Source: Saccharomonospora cyanea NA-134 (GTDB lineage Bacteria > Actinomycetota > Actinomycetes > Mycobacteriales > Pseudonocardiaceae). Taken from it: 64,000 nt of DNA. Shown one piece after another: positions 18,709 through 28,546 of the stretch. The translations under genes and the position numbers were made by a program. Numbering within the stretch: position 1 is the stretch's first letter; the number at the start of each line of letters is the position of its first letter. The notes beneath the pieces were generated by a model. It did not search any database and was not told the origin of the DNA. It saw only the letters and a program-made list of their open reading frames with translations. The stretch is from positions 1,229,538-1,293,537 of the forward strand of contig NZ_CM001440.1 in the NCBI RefSeq assembly GCF_000244975.1. The letters run 5' to 3'.

Positions 18709-19383
18709 TCAGTTGACAGGGTCACCGGGCTTCACGCGGGGCTTCGGCACCCGCAGCCTGCGCAGCTGGCTCGCGCGCACGAACGCGTACCAACCGATGG
18801 AGGCGCCGCGCACCTCCTCCTTCGGGAACTTCGCGCGCACCTCCTTGGCGATGCGCCTGCCGTTGAAGAAGCCCTCCACGATCATGCCGAGCAGCAGCAC
18901 GGTGGTGAGCAACGTCGCGTACTGCTGCACCGCCATGATCGGGATCAGCAGGGTGACGAACACCACGATGGCCATGGGCATGAACAGCCCGAGCACGTTA
19001 CGGCGCGAGTCGACGAGGTCCCGTACGTACGCCTTGACGGGGCCGCGGTCCCTGGGGAGCAGATAGCGCTCGTCGCCCGCGAGCATGCGTTCGCGCCGTT
19101 CCCGGGCCGCCGCGCGCCGTTCCTCCTTGTTCACCGGGTTCTGCTTCCGCAGTTCGCGGCTGCGGCGAATGGCCTCGCGCGTGGTGCGAGGTGGCGGGGC
19201 GACCGGGCCGCGGCGCCTGCCCTCGGCTTCCCTACGCCGGGGTGTGGGGCGCCCCTTGCCCGGTGTGTAGCCCTTGCGACGGGCCTCGGCCGAGGAGTCG
19301 GCGTCCTGGACGGCCGTGCCGGACTCGGCGGCCTCATCGGTGGTGCCGGCCTCTTTGGTGGTCGAACGACGCAGGAACCTCAC
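18709..19383 (-). CDS. DUF3043 family membrane protein
   Basis: A 224-residue protein with a long polar, Arg-rich N-terminal half (residues 1-120) and two membrane helices at about 128-150 and 155-172, followed by the conserved FFNGRRIAKEVRAKFP and SQLRRLRVPKPRVKPG segments. This matches the actinobacterial DUF3043 family (the Rv2206 position in M. tuberculosis). Function is unknown. TACCCT (19395-19390) ends 6 nt before GTG 19383, giving a leaderless start. It is divergent from erpA. Confidence 0.88.
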   Translation of the reverse strand: MRFLRRSTTKEAGTTDEAAESGTAVQDADSSAEARRKGYTPGKGRPTPRRREAEGRRRGPVAPPPRTTREAIRRSRELRKQNPVNKEERRAAARERRERMLAGDERYLLPRDRGPVKAYVRDLVDSRRNVLGLFMPMAIVVFVTLLIPIMAVQQYATLLTTVLLLGMIVEGFFNGRRIAKEVRAKFPKEEVRGASIGWYAFVRASQLRRLRVPKPRVKPGDPVN

Positions 19384-19520
19384 CTCACCAGGGTATTGCA
19401 GCCGACACTCAGCATGTTCATCCGGTCGGCGAATGTGACACCATGGACGGTGGGAACAGAACGGGTGTCCGGTGTGTTGGAGCGGATACCCGCCTGAACC
19501 AAGAACCGTGAGGGAGAGTC

Positions 19521-19898
19521 ATGACGACCGCTGAGCAGACCGGCAACACCTCCGCCGACGCCGGTGAGGCCACACACGGCGTCACGCTGACCGAGGCCGC
19601 CGCCGCCAAGGCGAAGGCGCTGCTCGATCAGGAGGGCCGGGACGACATGCACCTGCGCATCGCCGTGCAGCCCGGTGGCTGCGCCGGTTTGCGCTACCAA
19701 CTCTTCTTCGACGAGCGCACCCTGGACGGCGACCTGTTCCGTGAGTTCAACGGCTTGCGGGTGGCCGTCGACCGCATGAGCGCCCCCTACGTGGACGGCG
19801 CCGAGATCGACTTCGTCGACACGATCGAGAAGCAGGGCTTCACGATCGACAACCCGAACGCGGGTGGCTCCTGCGCCTGCGGCGACTCCTTCCACTGA
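19521..19898 (+). CDS. erpA: HesB/IscA-type iron-sulfur carrier (ErpA)
   Basis: A-type Fe-S carrier that receives clusters from the SUF machinery and passes them to client proteins. Three conserved cysteines are present: Cys54 in GGCAGL and Cys118/Cys120 in GSCACGDSFH. The 125-residue length includes a 17-residue polar N-terminal extension. GGGAGA lies upstream of the ATG. Fe-S clients in this window include QcrA, BioB and NadA. The same gene lies at this place in the mycobacterial order (Rv2204c). A hairpin terminator follows. Confidence 0.94.
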   Translation: MTTAEQTGNTSADAGEATHGVTLTEAAAAKAKALLDQEGRDDMHLRIAVQPGGCAGLRYQLFFDERTLDGDLFREFNGLRVAVDRMSAPYVDGAEIDFVDTIEKQGFTIDNPNAGGSCACGDSFH

Positions 19899-19915
19899 GT
19901 CGCCGTCGGGCCTGA

Positions 19916-21007
<1,092 letters not shown>

Positions 21008-21057
21008 CACCGACGCCGTGCCTGCGACTTCCCCAGAGTCAGGGGGGAGGAGGCACG

Positions 21058-22473
21058 ATGTCCACGACGCTGCGGCCTTTCGACAGCGGGGACCTGCGGC
21101 CCCTGCGCACCGCCCTCACCGGGGCCGTCCTGACGCCGGACGACGCCGGGTACGAGAACGTCAGGGCCGTGTTCAACGCCATGGTCACCGCGCGCCCGGC
21201 GGTGATCGCTCGGTGCGCGACTCCCGGCGACGTCACGACGGCGCTGGAGTTCGCGGCCGACCACGATCTCGAGGTGGCGGTACGCGGCGGCGGGCACAGT
21301 GTGTCCGGGGCCAGCCTGGTCGACGGCGGCCTGGTGGTGGACCTGCGCCCGATGAACCACGTCACCGTGGACGCCGGTCGGCGCACCGTCACCGTAGGTG
21401 GAGGCGCGACGTGGGCCGACCTCGACGGCGCGACACAGCCGTACCACCTCGCCACCACGGGAGGGCGCGTGTCCACCACGGGCGTCGCGGGCCTCACCCT
21501 CGGCGGCGGCTCCGGCTGGTTGGAACGCCGGTACGGGCTGGCGTGCGACAACCTCCTGTCGGTGGAGCTCCTCACCGCGGACGGCAGGCACGTGAGCGTG
21601 GACGACGAACACCTGCCCGAGCTGTTCTGGGGCCTGCACGGCGGCGGCGGGAACTTCGGAGTGGCGACGTCGTTGACCTTCGCCCTGCATTCGGTGCCGG
21701 AGTTCTGCATCGCGCTGCTGGTGTGGCCGGCCGAGGAGGGCCGTGCCGTTGCTCGTGTCTACCGGGATCTGAACGGTGACGCTCCCGACGCGGTGGGTGG
21801 AGGGCTGATCTACCACACCGCCACGCCGGACGACCCCGTGCCGCCGGAGCTGGTGGACACGCTGTGCTGCGCGGCCCTGGTGACGTACACCGGACCTGTC
21901 GAGGAGCTGCGGGAGTTCGTCACGCCGCTGCTCGCCGCCGAACCGCGGGGCATGCTCGTCACCGAGGTCCCGTACGCGGAGTTCCAGCGAATGCTCGACG
22001 ATCCGCCAGGCCAGCGGAACTACTGGTCCGACGAGAACCTCCGGGAGCTGCCCGACGAGGCACTCGACCACTTCTGTGACAGGGCCACGGAGATGCCCGT
22101 GCCGTCGGCCTCCCAGCAGTTGCTGTTCCCCTGGGGCGGCGCGATCTCCCGCGGCCGCGACTGGCCCGGGTTCGATCGGGGCGCGGCGTGGGCGGTGCAC
22201 CCGTTCGGCGTGTACCTCGACCCCGCCGATGACGAACGCGTGAAAGCGTGGTCGCGTGGCCTGTGTGCCGACGTCCGACCGTGGGGAACCGGTGACACGT
22301 ATCTCAACTTCATCGGTGACGAAGGTCATGACCGGGTCGTCGCGGGGTATGGCGTGCGGAACTACCGGCGCCTCGCCGAGCTCAAGGGCGAGTACGACCC
22401 GGACGACGTGTTCCACCGGTGGCACGACATCCGGCCTCGGCACCGGGGGCACGCCATGGCGGACGCCGACTGA
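21058..22473 (+). CDS. FAD-linked oxidase, berberine-bridge-enzyme type
   Basis: A 471-residue VAO-fold flavoprotein oxidase. The FAD domain carries RGGGHSVSGASLVDGG, with His80 the expected covalent FAD ligand, then ATTGGRVSTTGVAGLTLGGG and GWLERRYGLACDN. The C-terminal BBE motif is NYRRLAELKGEYDPDDVFHR. The second covalent Cys of bicovalent members is not evident, so mono-covalent FAD is likely. Substrates are usually sugars or secondary metabolites and cannot be predicted here. GGGGGGAGGAGG sits upstream of the ATG. It starts 50 nt after adoK, has its own ribosome site and looks like an insertion into the otherwise conserved adoK-asnB pair. Confidence 0.9.
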   Translation: MSTTLRPFDSGDLRPLRTALTGAVLTPDDAGYENVRAVFNAMVTARPAVIARCATPGDVTTALEFAADHDLEVAVRGGGHSVSGASLVDGGLVVDLRPMNHVTVDAGRRTVTVGGGATWADLDGATQPYHLATTGGRVSTTGVAGLTLGGGSGWLERRYGLACDNLLSVELLTADGRHVSVDDEHLPELFWGLHGGGGNFGVATSLTFALHSVPEFCIALLVWPAEEGRAVARVYRDLNGDAPDAVGGGLIYHTATPDDPVPPELVDTLCCAALVTYTGPVEELREFVTPLLAAEPRGMLVTEVPYAEFQRMLDDPPGQRNYWSDENLRELPDEALDHFCDRATEMPVPSASQQLLFPWGGAISRGRDWPGFDRGAAWAVHPFGVYLDPADDERVKAWSRGLCADVRPWGTGDTYLNFIGDEGHDRVVAGYGVRNYRRLAELKGEYDPDDVFHRWHDIRPRHRGHAMADAD

Positions 22474-22494
22474 CGCCCGCCACGGCGCGCGGTG

Positions 22495-24423
22495 TCACAG
22501 CTTGACCGGGTAGTGCGGCTCCGGCACCTCGGGCTTGATGCGGTGCTCGACGAAGATGCCGTGCCACAGCATGAACACCAGCAGTGCCCACAACCGCCTG
22601 CTGTGGTCCAGCGTGCCCTCGCGGTGTTCCTGCAACATCGCCAGGATGGCGCGCTTGTCGAGCAGGTCGTCGGTCTTCGAGTCGTTGATGATGCCGCGCG
22701 CCCAGTCGTACATGTCGGCGCGCAGCCAGTGCCGGATCGGGACGGGGAAGCCGAGCTTGCGCCGGTTGAGCACATGTGCGGGCACGATGCCGTCCAGGGC
22801 CCGCCGCAGCGCGAACTTGGTGGTCTCCTTGGTGATCTTCTGGTCGAGCGGGATCGTCGACGCCACGCGGAACACCTCGGAGTCCAGGAACGGGACCCGC
22901 AGTTCCAGCGAGTTGGCCATCGTCACCTTGTCGGCCTTCACGAGGATGTCGCCGCGCAACCAGGTGAACAGGTCGACGTGCTGCATGCGCGCCACCGGAT
23001 CCCATCCCCGGGACAGTTCGTACCAGGGGGCGGTGACGTCGCGGTGGCCGACGCCTTCGCGGAACGTCCGCAGGATGGGCTTCAACTGGTCGTCGCGGAA
23101 CAACCGGGCGTTGCCGTAGTAACGCTCCTCCAGCGACAGCGCGCCACGGCGGAGCAGGTCCTTGCCGCGCGTGCCCTCGGGAATCAGCGTGGACGCCCTG
23201 CCGATGAGCTTGCGCACTCCACCGGGGACCTTCTCGAACGGCGCCAGCGACAGCGGCTCCCGGTAGATGGTGTAGCCCCCGAACAGCTCGTCGGAGCCTT
23301 CGCCCGACAGCACCACCTTCACGTGCTTGCGCGCCTCGCGTGCGATGAACCACAGCGGCACGAGCGCGGGGTCGGCGACCGGGTCGTCGAGATACCACAC
23401 GATCAGGGGCAGTGTGTCCATCATCTCCTCGGCGGAGACGGTGCGCACCACGTGCTTGACCCCGATCGCCGCGGCGGACTCGGCCGCGACGTCCACTTCG
23501 GAGTAACCCTCACGCTCGAACCCGGTGGTGAACGTGATCAGGTTCGGGTTGTGCTCCTTCGCCAGCGCGGCGATGGCGGTCGAGTCGATGCCGCCCGACA
23601 GGAACGAGCCCACCGTGACGTCGGCGCGCATGTGCTTGGCCACCGAGTCGCGCAGCACCTCGGCGATGCTCTCGTGCAGGGACGCCACCCCGTAGGGGCC
23701 CGACACCGGTTGCGCCCGGAACTCGGGGGAGAAGTAGCGCTCGATCTTCGGTTCCCCGCCCGGAGAGACCGTGAACGAGGTGCCGGACTCGACCCTCCGG
23801 ATGCCACGGTGCAGTGACTCCGGCTCCGGCACGTACTGAAGTGTGAGGTAGTGCTGGAGCGCCGTGCGATCCAGCTCGTCGGCGACCCCGAGCGTGGCCG
23901 ACAGCTCCAGCAGGCTCTTCTTCTCGCTCGCGAACGCGACGCCGTTCGGACCGGACGAGTAGTACAGCGGCTTGATGCCGAAGGGGTCGCGAGCGCCGAA
24001 CAACACCTTCCGCTCGGAGTCCCAGATCAGGAACGCGAACATGCCGCGGAGGCGGCCCACCGCGGCCGGGCCGAGGTGGTGGTAGGCCGCCACGATCGCT
24101 TCGGTGTCGCCTTCTGTGGCGAACTTCGCACCGTGCTCCTTCGCCAGTTCCTCGCGCAGTTCGAGGTAGTTGTAGATCTCACCGTTGAAGTTGATGGTGT
24201 ACCGGGTCGGGTTGTCCTCGGGTCCCCAGGTCAACGGTTGGTGGGAGTGTTCGAGGTCGATGATCGCGAGCCGGTTGAAGCCGTAGACGATCTCACCTTC
24301 GGCCCAGGTGTCGGTCTCGTCGGGGCCGCGATGCCGCTGGCAGCGCAGGGCGCGGCCGACGGCGTCCCGCGCGTTCGCCGCGTCATCCTCACTGCCACAG
24401 ACCAGTCCAAGCAGGCCGCACAC
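22495..24423 (-). CDS. asnB: glutamine-hydrolysing asparagine synthetase
   Basis: Makes asparagine from aspartate, ATP and glutamine. The N-terminal glutaminase starts with nucleophile Cys2 (MCGLLGLV), which fixes the GTG start at 24423, and contains RHRGPD and INFNGEIYN. The synthetase domain has the PP-loop LSGGIDSTAIAAL near residue 265 and GEGSDELFGGY. Length 642 is typical. Mycobacterial asnB (Rv2201) influences amidation-linked cell-wall traits, and it lies next to ctaC there as here. A TTGACA hexamer is present upstream at 24451-24446 but no matching -10 is obvious. Confidence 0.96.
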   Translation of the reverse strand: MCGLLGLVCGSEDDAANARDAVGRALRCQRHRGPDETDTWAEGEIVYGFNRLAIIDLEHSHQPLTWGPEDNPTRYTINFNGEIYNYLELREELAKEHGAKFATEGDTEAIVAAYHHLGPAAVGRLRGMFAFLIWDSERKVLFGARDPFGIKPLYYSSGPNGVAFASEKKSLLELSATLGVADELDRTALQHYLTLQYVPEPESLHRGIRRVESGTSFTVSPGGEPKIERYFSPEFRAQPVSGPYGVASLHESIAEVLRDSVAKHMRADVTVGSFLSGGIDSTAIAALAKEHNPNLITFTTGFEREGYSEVDVAAESAAAIGVKHVVRTVSAEEMMDTLPLIVWYLDDPVADPALVPLWFIAREARKHVKVVLSGEGSDELFGGYTIYREPLSLAPFEKVPGGVRKLIGRASTLIPEGTRGKDLLRRGALSLEERYYGNARLFRDDQLKPILRTFREGVGHRDVTAPWYELSRGWDPVARMQHVDLFTWLRGDILVKADKVTMANSLELRVPFLDSEVFRVASTIPLDQKITKETTKFALRRALDGIVPAHVLNRRKLGFPVPIRHWLRADMYDWARGIINDSKTDDLLDKRAILAMLQEHREGTLDHSRRLWALLVFMLWHGIFVEHRIKPEVPEPHYPVKL

Positions 24424-24515
24424 GCCGTTTCACACACCCTTTGTCTGTCAAAGCCCAAGTCGTAAGTCGCAAGTATGCCGGGGAAGGCGGTGACGCCGCC
24501 GTCCCGGGTCTCGGC

Positions 24516-24521
24516 TAGAGT
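24516..24521 (+). promoter_or_regulatory. -10 element candidate for ctaC
   Basis: TAGAGT precedes ctaC by 40 nt; AGGAGG at 24546-24551 is the ribosome site 9 nt before GTG 24561. No good -35 is visible. Confidence 0.45.
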
Positions 24522-24560
24522 CCCATGCGTTGGAAGGATCGGGCGAGGAGGCATCACGGA

Positions 24561-25508
24561 GTGGGCGTTTCTGAGCGCACCCGGGGCACACGACGAGGGA
24601 AGGCCGGCAAGCTAGCCGCGCTCGCCGCGCTCGTCGCTTTGACGGTGACCGGTTGCTCGGGCGAGGAGATTCTGCGGTTCGGCTGGCCCGACGGTGTCAC
24701 GCCGGAAGCCGACAAGATGCGCACCTTCTGGACCTGGTCGGTCGTCGCGGCGCTCGTCGTCGGCGTGATCGTGTGGGGACTCATCTTCTGGACGGTCGCG
24801 TTCCACCGGAAGAAGAAGGGCAAGACCGAGCCCCTGCCGAGGCAGTTCCAGTACAACGTTCCGCTGGAGCTGTTCGTCGTCGTGCTGCCGGTCGTCATGG
24901 TCTGCGTCCTGTTCTTCTTCACCGCCGTCACCGAGCAGTCGGTCCTGGCGGAGGAGGACGACCCCGACGTCGTCGTGGATGTCACCGGGTTCCAGTGGAA
25001 CTGGGAGTTCACGTACCCGGAGGTCACCGCCGAGAACGGTCAGCCCGTCACCACGGTCGGAAGCTCCAGCGAGATCCCGCTCCTGGTACTGCCCACCGAC
25101 CGGAGGATCCAGTACAACCTGGTGTCCACCGACGTCATTCACTCGTTCTGGGTGCCGGAATTCCACTTCAAGCGTGACGTGATGCCGCACCCGGACAAGA
25201 ACAACCAGGACAACTCGTTCCAGAACACCATCGACAGGGAAGGTGCCTTCGTCGGCCGTTGCGCCGAGTTGTGCGGCACCTACCACGCGATGATGAACTT
25301 CGAGATCCGCGCGCTGTCGCCCGACAAGTTCGATCGATACCTGGAACTGCGCACGCAGCTCAACCCGCAGACGGGGCAGCCGAACACCGCGTCGCAGGCG
25401 CTGTCCATCATGCAGGGCGAAGGATGCGACGAGCAGCTGTGCAGCCCGGTCGCGACGACCACGAGCCCGTTCACGACCGACCGCGCCGCGCGCACGGCGT
25501 CGGGCTGA
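24561..25508 (+). CDS. ctaC: cytochrome c oxidase subunit II
   Basis: CuA-bearing subunit of the aa3 oxidase. A lipoprotein signal peptide ends at the lipobox LTVTGC (Cys32). Two membrane helices lie at about 57-80 and 102-125. The periplasmic cupredoxin domain has the CuA ligands His194, Cys234, Cys238 and His242 in CAELCGTYHAMM, and FQWNWEF is the electron-entry aromatic patch. GTG 24561 is fixed by AGGAGG 9 nt before it. The 26-residue tail beyond the CuA domain is longer than usual and carries two Cys. ctaF follows after 50 nt. This oxidase is part of the bcc-aa3 supercomplex with QcrCAB encoded below. Confidence 0.96.
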   Translation: MGVSERTRGTRRGKAGKLAALAALVALTVTGCSGEEILRFGWPDGVTPEADKMRTFWTWSVVAALVVGVIVWGLIFWTVAFHRKKKGKTEPLPRQFQYNVPLELFVVVLPVVMVCVLFFFTAVTEQSVLAEEDDPDVVVDVTGFQWNWEFTYPEVTAENGQPVTTVGSSSEIPLLVLPTDRRIQYNLVSTDVIHSFWVPEFHFKRDVMPHPDKNNQDNSFQNTIDREGAFVGRCAELCGTYHAMMNFEIRALSPDKFDRYLELRTQLNPQTGQPNTASQALSIMQGEGCDEQLCSPVATTTSPFTTDRAARTASG

Positions 25509-25558
25509 GCCGGCCATCGAGAAGTGACCCAGCGATCGAGTAAGAAGGACACACGCTC

Positions 25559-25978
25559 ATGAAGGTCGAAGCTCGGGTTTTCGACATCGTCGCGATCTTC
25601 GGTTTCGTCGTCGCGATCGTCTACGGGGTGATGACCGCCCAGATGACCGACGACGGCATCGAGCCGATCGGTACGGTGGCGCTGCTGCTCTCGGGTGGGT
25701 TGGCGCTGTTGGTGGGCAGCTACTTCCGGTTCGTCGCCCGGCGCATCGAGCCGCGTCCCGAGGACCACGAGGACGCCGAGATCAGCGACGGTGCCGGTGA
25801 GCTGGGTTTCTTCAGCCCGGGTAGCTACTGGCCGGTCGGTGTCGCGGCGGCGGCCGCGCTGACGGGTGTGGCGCTGGCGTTCTGGCAGCCGTGGCTGATC
25901 ATCCTCAGCATCGTGGTGGTGCTCATCACCGTCGGCGGCCTGGTGTTCGAGTACCACACCGGACCCAGCCACCACTGA
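25559..25978 (+). CDS. ctaF: cytochrome c oxidase subunit IV CtaF
   Basis: A 139-residue actinobacterial oxidase subunit with four membrane helices (about 8-28, 38-57, 83-103 and 105-127) and the family-typical start MKVEARVFDIVAIF. It ends VFEYHTGPSHH. It forms part of the aa3 oxidase and is directly downstream of ctaC. A 14-bp hairpin follows the gene. Confidence 0.93.
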   Translation: MKVEARVFDIVAIFGFVVAIVYGVMTAQMTDDGIEPIGTVALLLSGGLALLVGSYFRFVARRIEPRPEDHEDAEISDGAGELGFFSPGSYWPVGVAAAAALTGVALAFWQPWLIILSIVVVLITVGGLVFEYHTGPSHH

Positions 25979-26002
25979 CCGTAGCGATCGTCACGATCCT
26001 CG

Positions 26003-26034
26003 AAGTGGGGTCCCGGTTCGCCGGGACCCCACTT
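26003..26034 (+). terminator. ctaC-ctaF terminator
   Basis: AAGTGGGGTCCCGG (26003-26016) pairs perfectly with CCGGGACCCCACTT (26021-26034) around a TTCG tetraloop, 24 nt after the ctaF stop. It also lies just beyond the 3' end of the MerR pseudogene on the other strand. Confidence 0.85.
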
Positions 26035-26045
26035 TCGTGCGCGGG

Positions 26046-26737
26046 CTACTGCTCGCGGGTGTGTGACGCCGCCAGCCACCAGCCGAACACCGGCCGCGGA
26101 CTCTCCGATGGTGCCCAGCCGTTGACGGTGGAGAGTGGGTGCAGGTAACGCTCGCGTCGCGGGTCGAGCCCAGCGTCGATCGCGGGAGCGACCCGGTCGT
26201 GGACGACCGTGACAGGTCCGGTCGCGGCGGCATGCCGTCGTGCCGCCTGCGTTCGGCTGCGTGATGGTCGGTGAGCCTGCGCATGAGGGAGCGGAACCCG
26301 TCGGCCTGTGCCAGCTCCGCCAGCTCGATCCAGGCCTCCAGCTGGGTCCGGCTCCGGATCGGCGGGATGTCGGGAACCAGCGAACGGCGGATCCCCGCGA
26401 GGGCCGGGTAGGCGAGTGCGGTGTCCAGGAACTCGTCGATCAGCCGACGACGCTGCGCGTCGGACAGCGTGGCTACTCTGTGCACGAGGCCGATCTCCCA
26501 CGGCGTCGGTTCGTGGCCGACGGTCCGCGTCAACGCCGTCAGCACGGCCTGCCGCACCCGAAGGACGCGGATCTGCTCGGCCAGAGCATCGGCCTCCATC
26601 GCGGCGACCTCGGCCAGCGACGACTCCCGCTCGAGAACCTGCTGGATCACGGACAGGCCGAGTCCCAGCTCCCGCAGGGTGCGCACCAGGGTGAGGCGGG
26701 CGAGCTCGCCGATGGAGTAGAGCGCGCCGTCGTCCAT
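26046..26737 (-). pseudogene. decayed MerR-type regulator
   Basis: From ATG 26737 the protein begins MDDGALYSIGELARLTLVRTLRELGLGLSV. In intact MerR proteins of this look, about 35-40 residues of winged helix lie between IGELAR and LVRTLRELGL; they are missing, with the frame kept. The reading frame is then coherent to about 26215 (HHAAERRRHDGMPPRPDL). The sensible continuation, VTVVHDRVAPAIDAGLDP and on to VFGWWLAASHTREQ, is in another frame ending in a TAG at 26046-26048, so a frameshift lies near 26210-26218. Without its DNA-binding helices the product cannot act as a MerR regulator. A sequencing error could explain the frameshift but not the deletion. Confidence 0.75.
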
Positions 26738-26793
26738 GTCCTCACCGTGGTGTCACCCCTCGGGGCGGACTCAAGCCCGGTCGCGACAGCGTG

Positions 26794-27825
26794 TCAGCCC
26801 CGGTTGATCCAGCGGGTCAGCAGATCTGCGGCGGCGCCGGAGTCGATGGCCCGGGTGGCCAGCTCCAGGCCCGCGCGCAGGTCGGCCGTGAGGTCGTCCG
26901 AGAAGCCCGCGAAGGCCGCCAGCGCGCCCGCCGCGTTGAGCAGGACCGCGTCCCGCACCGGACCCGTCTTGCCGCCCACGAGCTCCTTGACCACCTCGGC
27001 GTTGGCCGCGGCGTCACCACCGCGCAGGGCGTCGGGCGTGGAGAGGGGGATGCCGAGCGTCTCGGGGTCGATGGTCGTGGTGCGAACCTGGCCGTTCGAG
27101 ACCACCCAGGCCGTGCTGGTGGTCGTGGTGGTGATCTCGTCGAAGCCGTCGTCGCCACGGACGAGCAGCACGCTGTGACCGCGCCGGGCGTACACCTCGG
27201 CCAGCACCGGAGCCTTGTCGAGGTAGGCGCAACCGATGAGCCCGGAGGACGGCTGGGCGGGGTTGGTGAGCGGGCCCAGCAGGTTGAACGCGGTGGAGAC
27301 GCCCAGCTCACGGCGGGGCGGGCCGGTGTGCCGGTAGGCCGGGTGGAAGACGGGCGCGAAGCAGAACCCGATCCCGAGCTCCTCGACGCAACGCCGCACG
27401 TCGTCGGGCTCCGACTCGATGGTCACCCCCAGCGCCTCGAGCACGTCGGCCGCGCCCGACTTCGACGAGGCGGCGCGGTTGCCGTGCTTGACCACCGGGG
27501 TGCCTGCCGCGGCCACCACCAGCGACGTCATGGTGGAGATGTTCACAGACCCCTTGCGGTCGCCGCCGGTGCCGACGATGTCGACCGTCCGGGTGCCGAG
27601 GTCGATGCGCTTGGAGTGGGCGAGCATCGCCTTCGCCATGCCGGAGATCTCGGCAGGGGTCTCGCCCTTCGCGCGCAACGCCACCGCGAAGCCCGCGATC
27701 TGCGCGGGGGTGGCTTCACCAGACATCACCTGGTCCATGGCCCACGCCGTGGCGTCCTCGGAGAGGTCGACGCGCTCGATGAGCTGGTTGAGAACGGCTG
27801 GCCAGGTGTGTTCAGGCATGTTCAT
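26794..27825 (-). CDS. trpD: anthranilate phosphoribosyltransferase
   Basis: Second step of tryptophan synthesis from chorismate: transfers phosphoribose from PRPP to anthranilate. The PRPP and anthranilate signatures are DIVGTGGDRKGSVNIST near residue 83, KHGNRAASSKSG near 112 and FNLLGPLTNPA near 183. The 343-residue length is normal. ATG 27825 or the ATG two codons on (27819) could start it. It stands apart from other trp genes, as in M. tuberculosis (Rv2192c), beside ctaE. Upstream, a hairpin flanked by 11-bp direct repeats (27858-27902) may form a leader. Confidence 0.95.
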   Translation of the reverse strand: MNMPEHTWPAVLNQLIERVDLSEDATAWAMDQVMSGEATPAQIAGFAVALRAKGETPAEISGMAKAMLAHSKRIDLGTRTVDIVGTGGDRKGSVNISTMTSLVVAAAGTPVVKHGNRAASSKSGAADVLEALGVTIESEPDDVRRCVEELGIGFCFAPVFHPAYRHTGPPRRELGVSTAFNLLGPLTNPAQPSSGLIGCAYLDKAPVLAEVYARRGHSVLLVRGDDGFDEITTTTTSTAWVVSNGQVRTTTIDPETLGIPLSTPDALRGGDAAANAEVVKELVGGKTGPVRDAVLLNAAGALAAFAGFSDDLTADLRAGLELATRAIDSGAAADLLTRWINRG

Positions 27826-27857
27826 CTCCGGCCGCCGAACGTGGGCACGACTCGGCG

Positions 27858-27902
27858 GATCGTCATGGGAGACTCACGGAAGGTGAGTCCTGATCGTCAT
27901 GG
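27858..27902 (-). promoter_or_regulatory. hairpin flanked by direct repeats upstream of trpD
   Basis: GATCGTCATGG occurs at 27858-27868 and 27892-27902. Between the copies, GACTCAC (27871-27877) pairs with GTGAGTC (27883-27889). On the trpD strand each direct repeat reads CCATGACGATC and so holds an ATG; the second opens a 14-codon frame whose TGA overlaps the trpD ATG. No Trp codon is present. A role in trpD expression is only inferred. Confidence 0.35.
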
Positions 27903-27976
27903 TTCACGCGAGGGGGCGTCGCTGACCCGCACCGACCGGCGCGGGCGAGGAGCGGCTCTCTCCGGCTCTTCGGAGC

Positions 27977-28387
27977 TCAGCCGTTCACCACAGGCACGCG
28001 CTGGGTCCTCAGCACGTCCGCGACGGTCTCGGCCGCGGCCAACGGGTCGAGAGGGTGCACCAACACGGCGTCGGCCTGCGACCAGGTGGCGAGCCATCGA
28101 TCGTCCCTGCGGCGTACAGCCACCACGATAGGCGGGCAGTCGGCGAGCTCGTGCTTGAGCTGGCGAGTGAGACCAATGCCACCGGTGGGCTGCGCCTCAC
28201 CGTCGAGAATGGCGAGATCGATCTCACCCGAGTCCATCTCGGCGATCACGTCGGCGACTCCGGCGGCCTCGACGTAGGTGACTTTCCCCAGGTCGGCTGC
28301 CGGGCGTCGACCGATCGCGTTGATGATCGAGTCGCGTACCTCCACCTTGTGGCTGAAAACCAGGATCTTCCTCGCCGGCTCGGTCAT
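27977..28387 (-). CDS. receiver-like (pseudo-receiver) protein
   Basis: A 136-residue protein with the alternating strand-helix pattern of a response-regulator receiver and no output domain. The phosphorylation-site loop survives as LAILDGEAQPTGGIGL (Asp near 60), but the N-terminal acidic pair that binds magnesium is replaced by ILVFSHK, so ordinary phosphotransfer is unlikely. It lies between trpD and ctaE on the trpD strand, divergent from ctaE with 159 bp between starts. Similar proteins are conserved beside ctaE in other actinobacteria. No histidine kinase is nearby. Confidence 0.75.
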   Translation of the reverse strand: MTEPARKILVFSHKVEVRDSIINAIGRRPAADLGKVTYVEAAGVADVIAEMDSGEIDLAILDGEAQPTGGIGLTRQLKHELADCPPIVVAVRRRDDRWLATWSQADAVLVHPLDPLAAAETVADVLRTQRVPVVNG

Positions 28388-28546
28388 CCTCGCGTCCTTT
28401 GCGCCTCGACGATGGTGACGAGCCTCATGCTAACGGGCGTAGCCCCTCGTTACCCAGCGGGTTCAGAGGGGTTTCGGTAGCGTTTTCGGTCTGTGCACGA
28501 CCGTCCGTAGGACCCGATCTGCGGCGCCCGGTCGAGGGGAGACATA

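Noticed and set aside
24446-24451. TTGACA as the -35 of asnB
   Set aside because: A matching -10 would have to fall on the start codon itself, and none is visible there; the hexamer may be chance.
27822-27866. A Trp attenuator leader peptide before trpD
   Set aside because: The 14-codon frame has no Trp codons, so classic attenuation by tryptophan is not supported.
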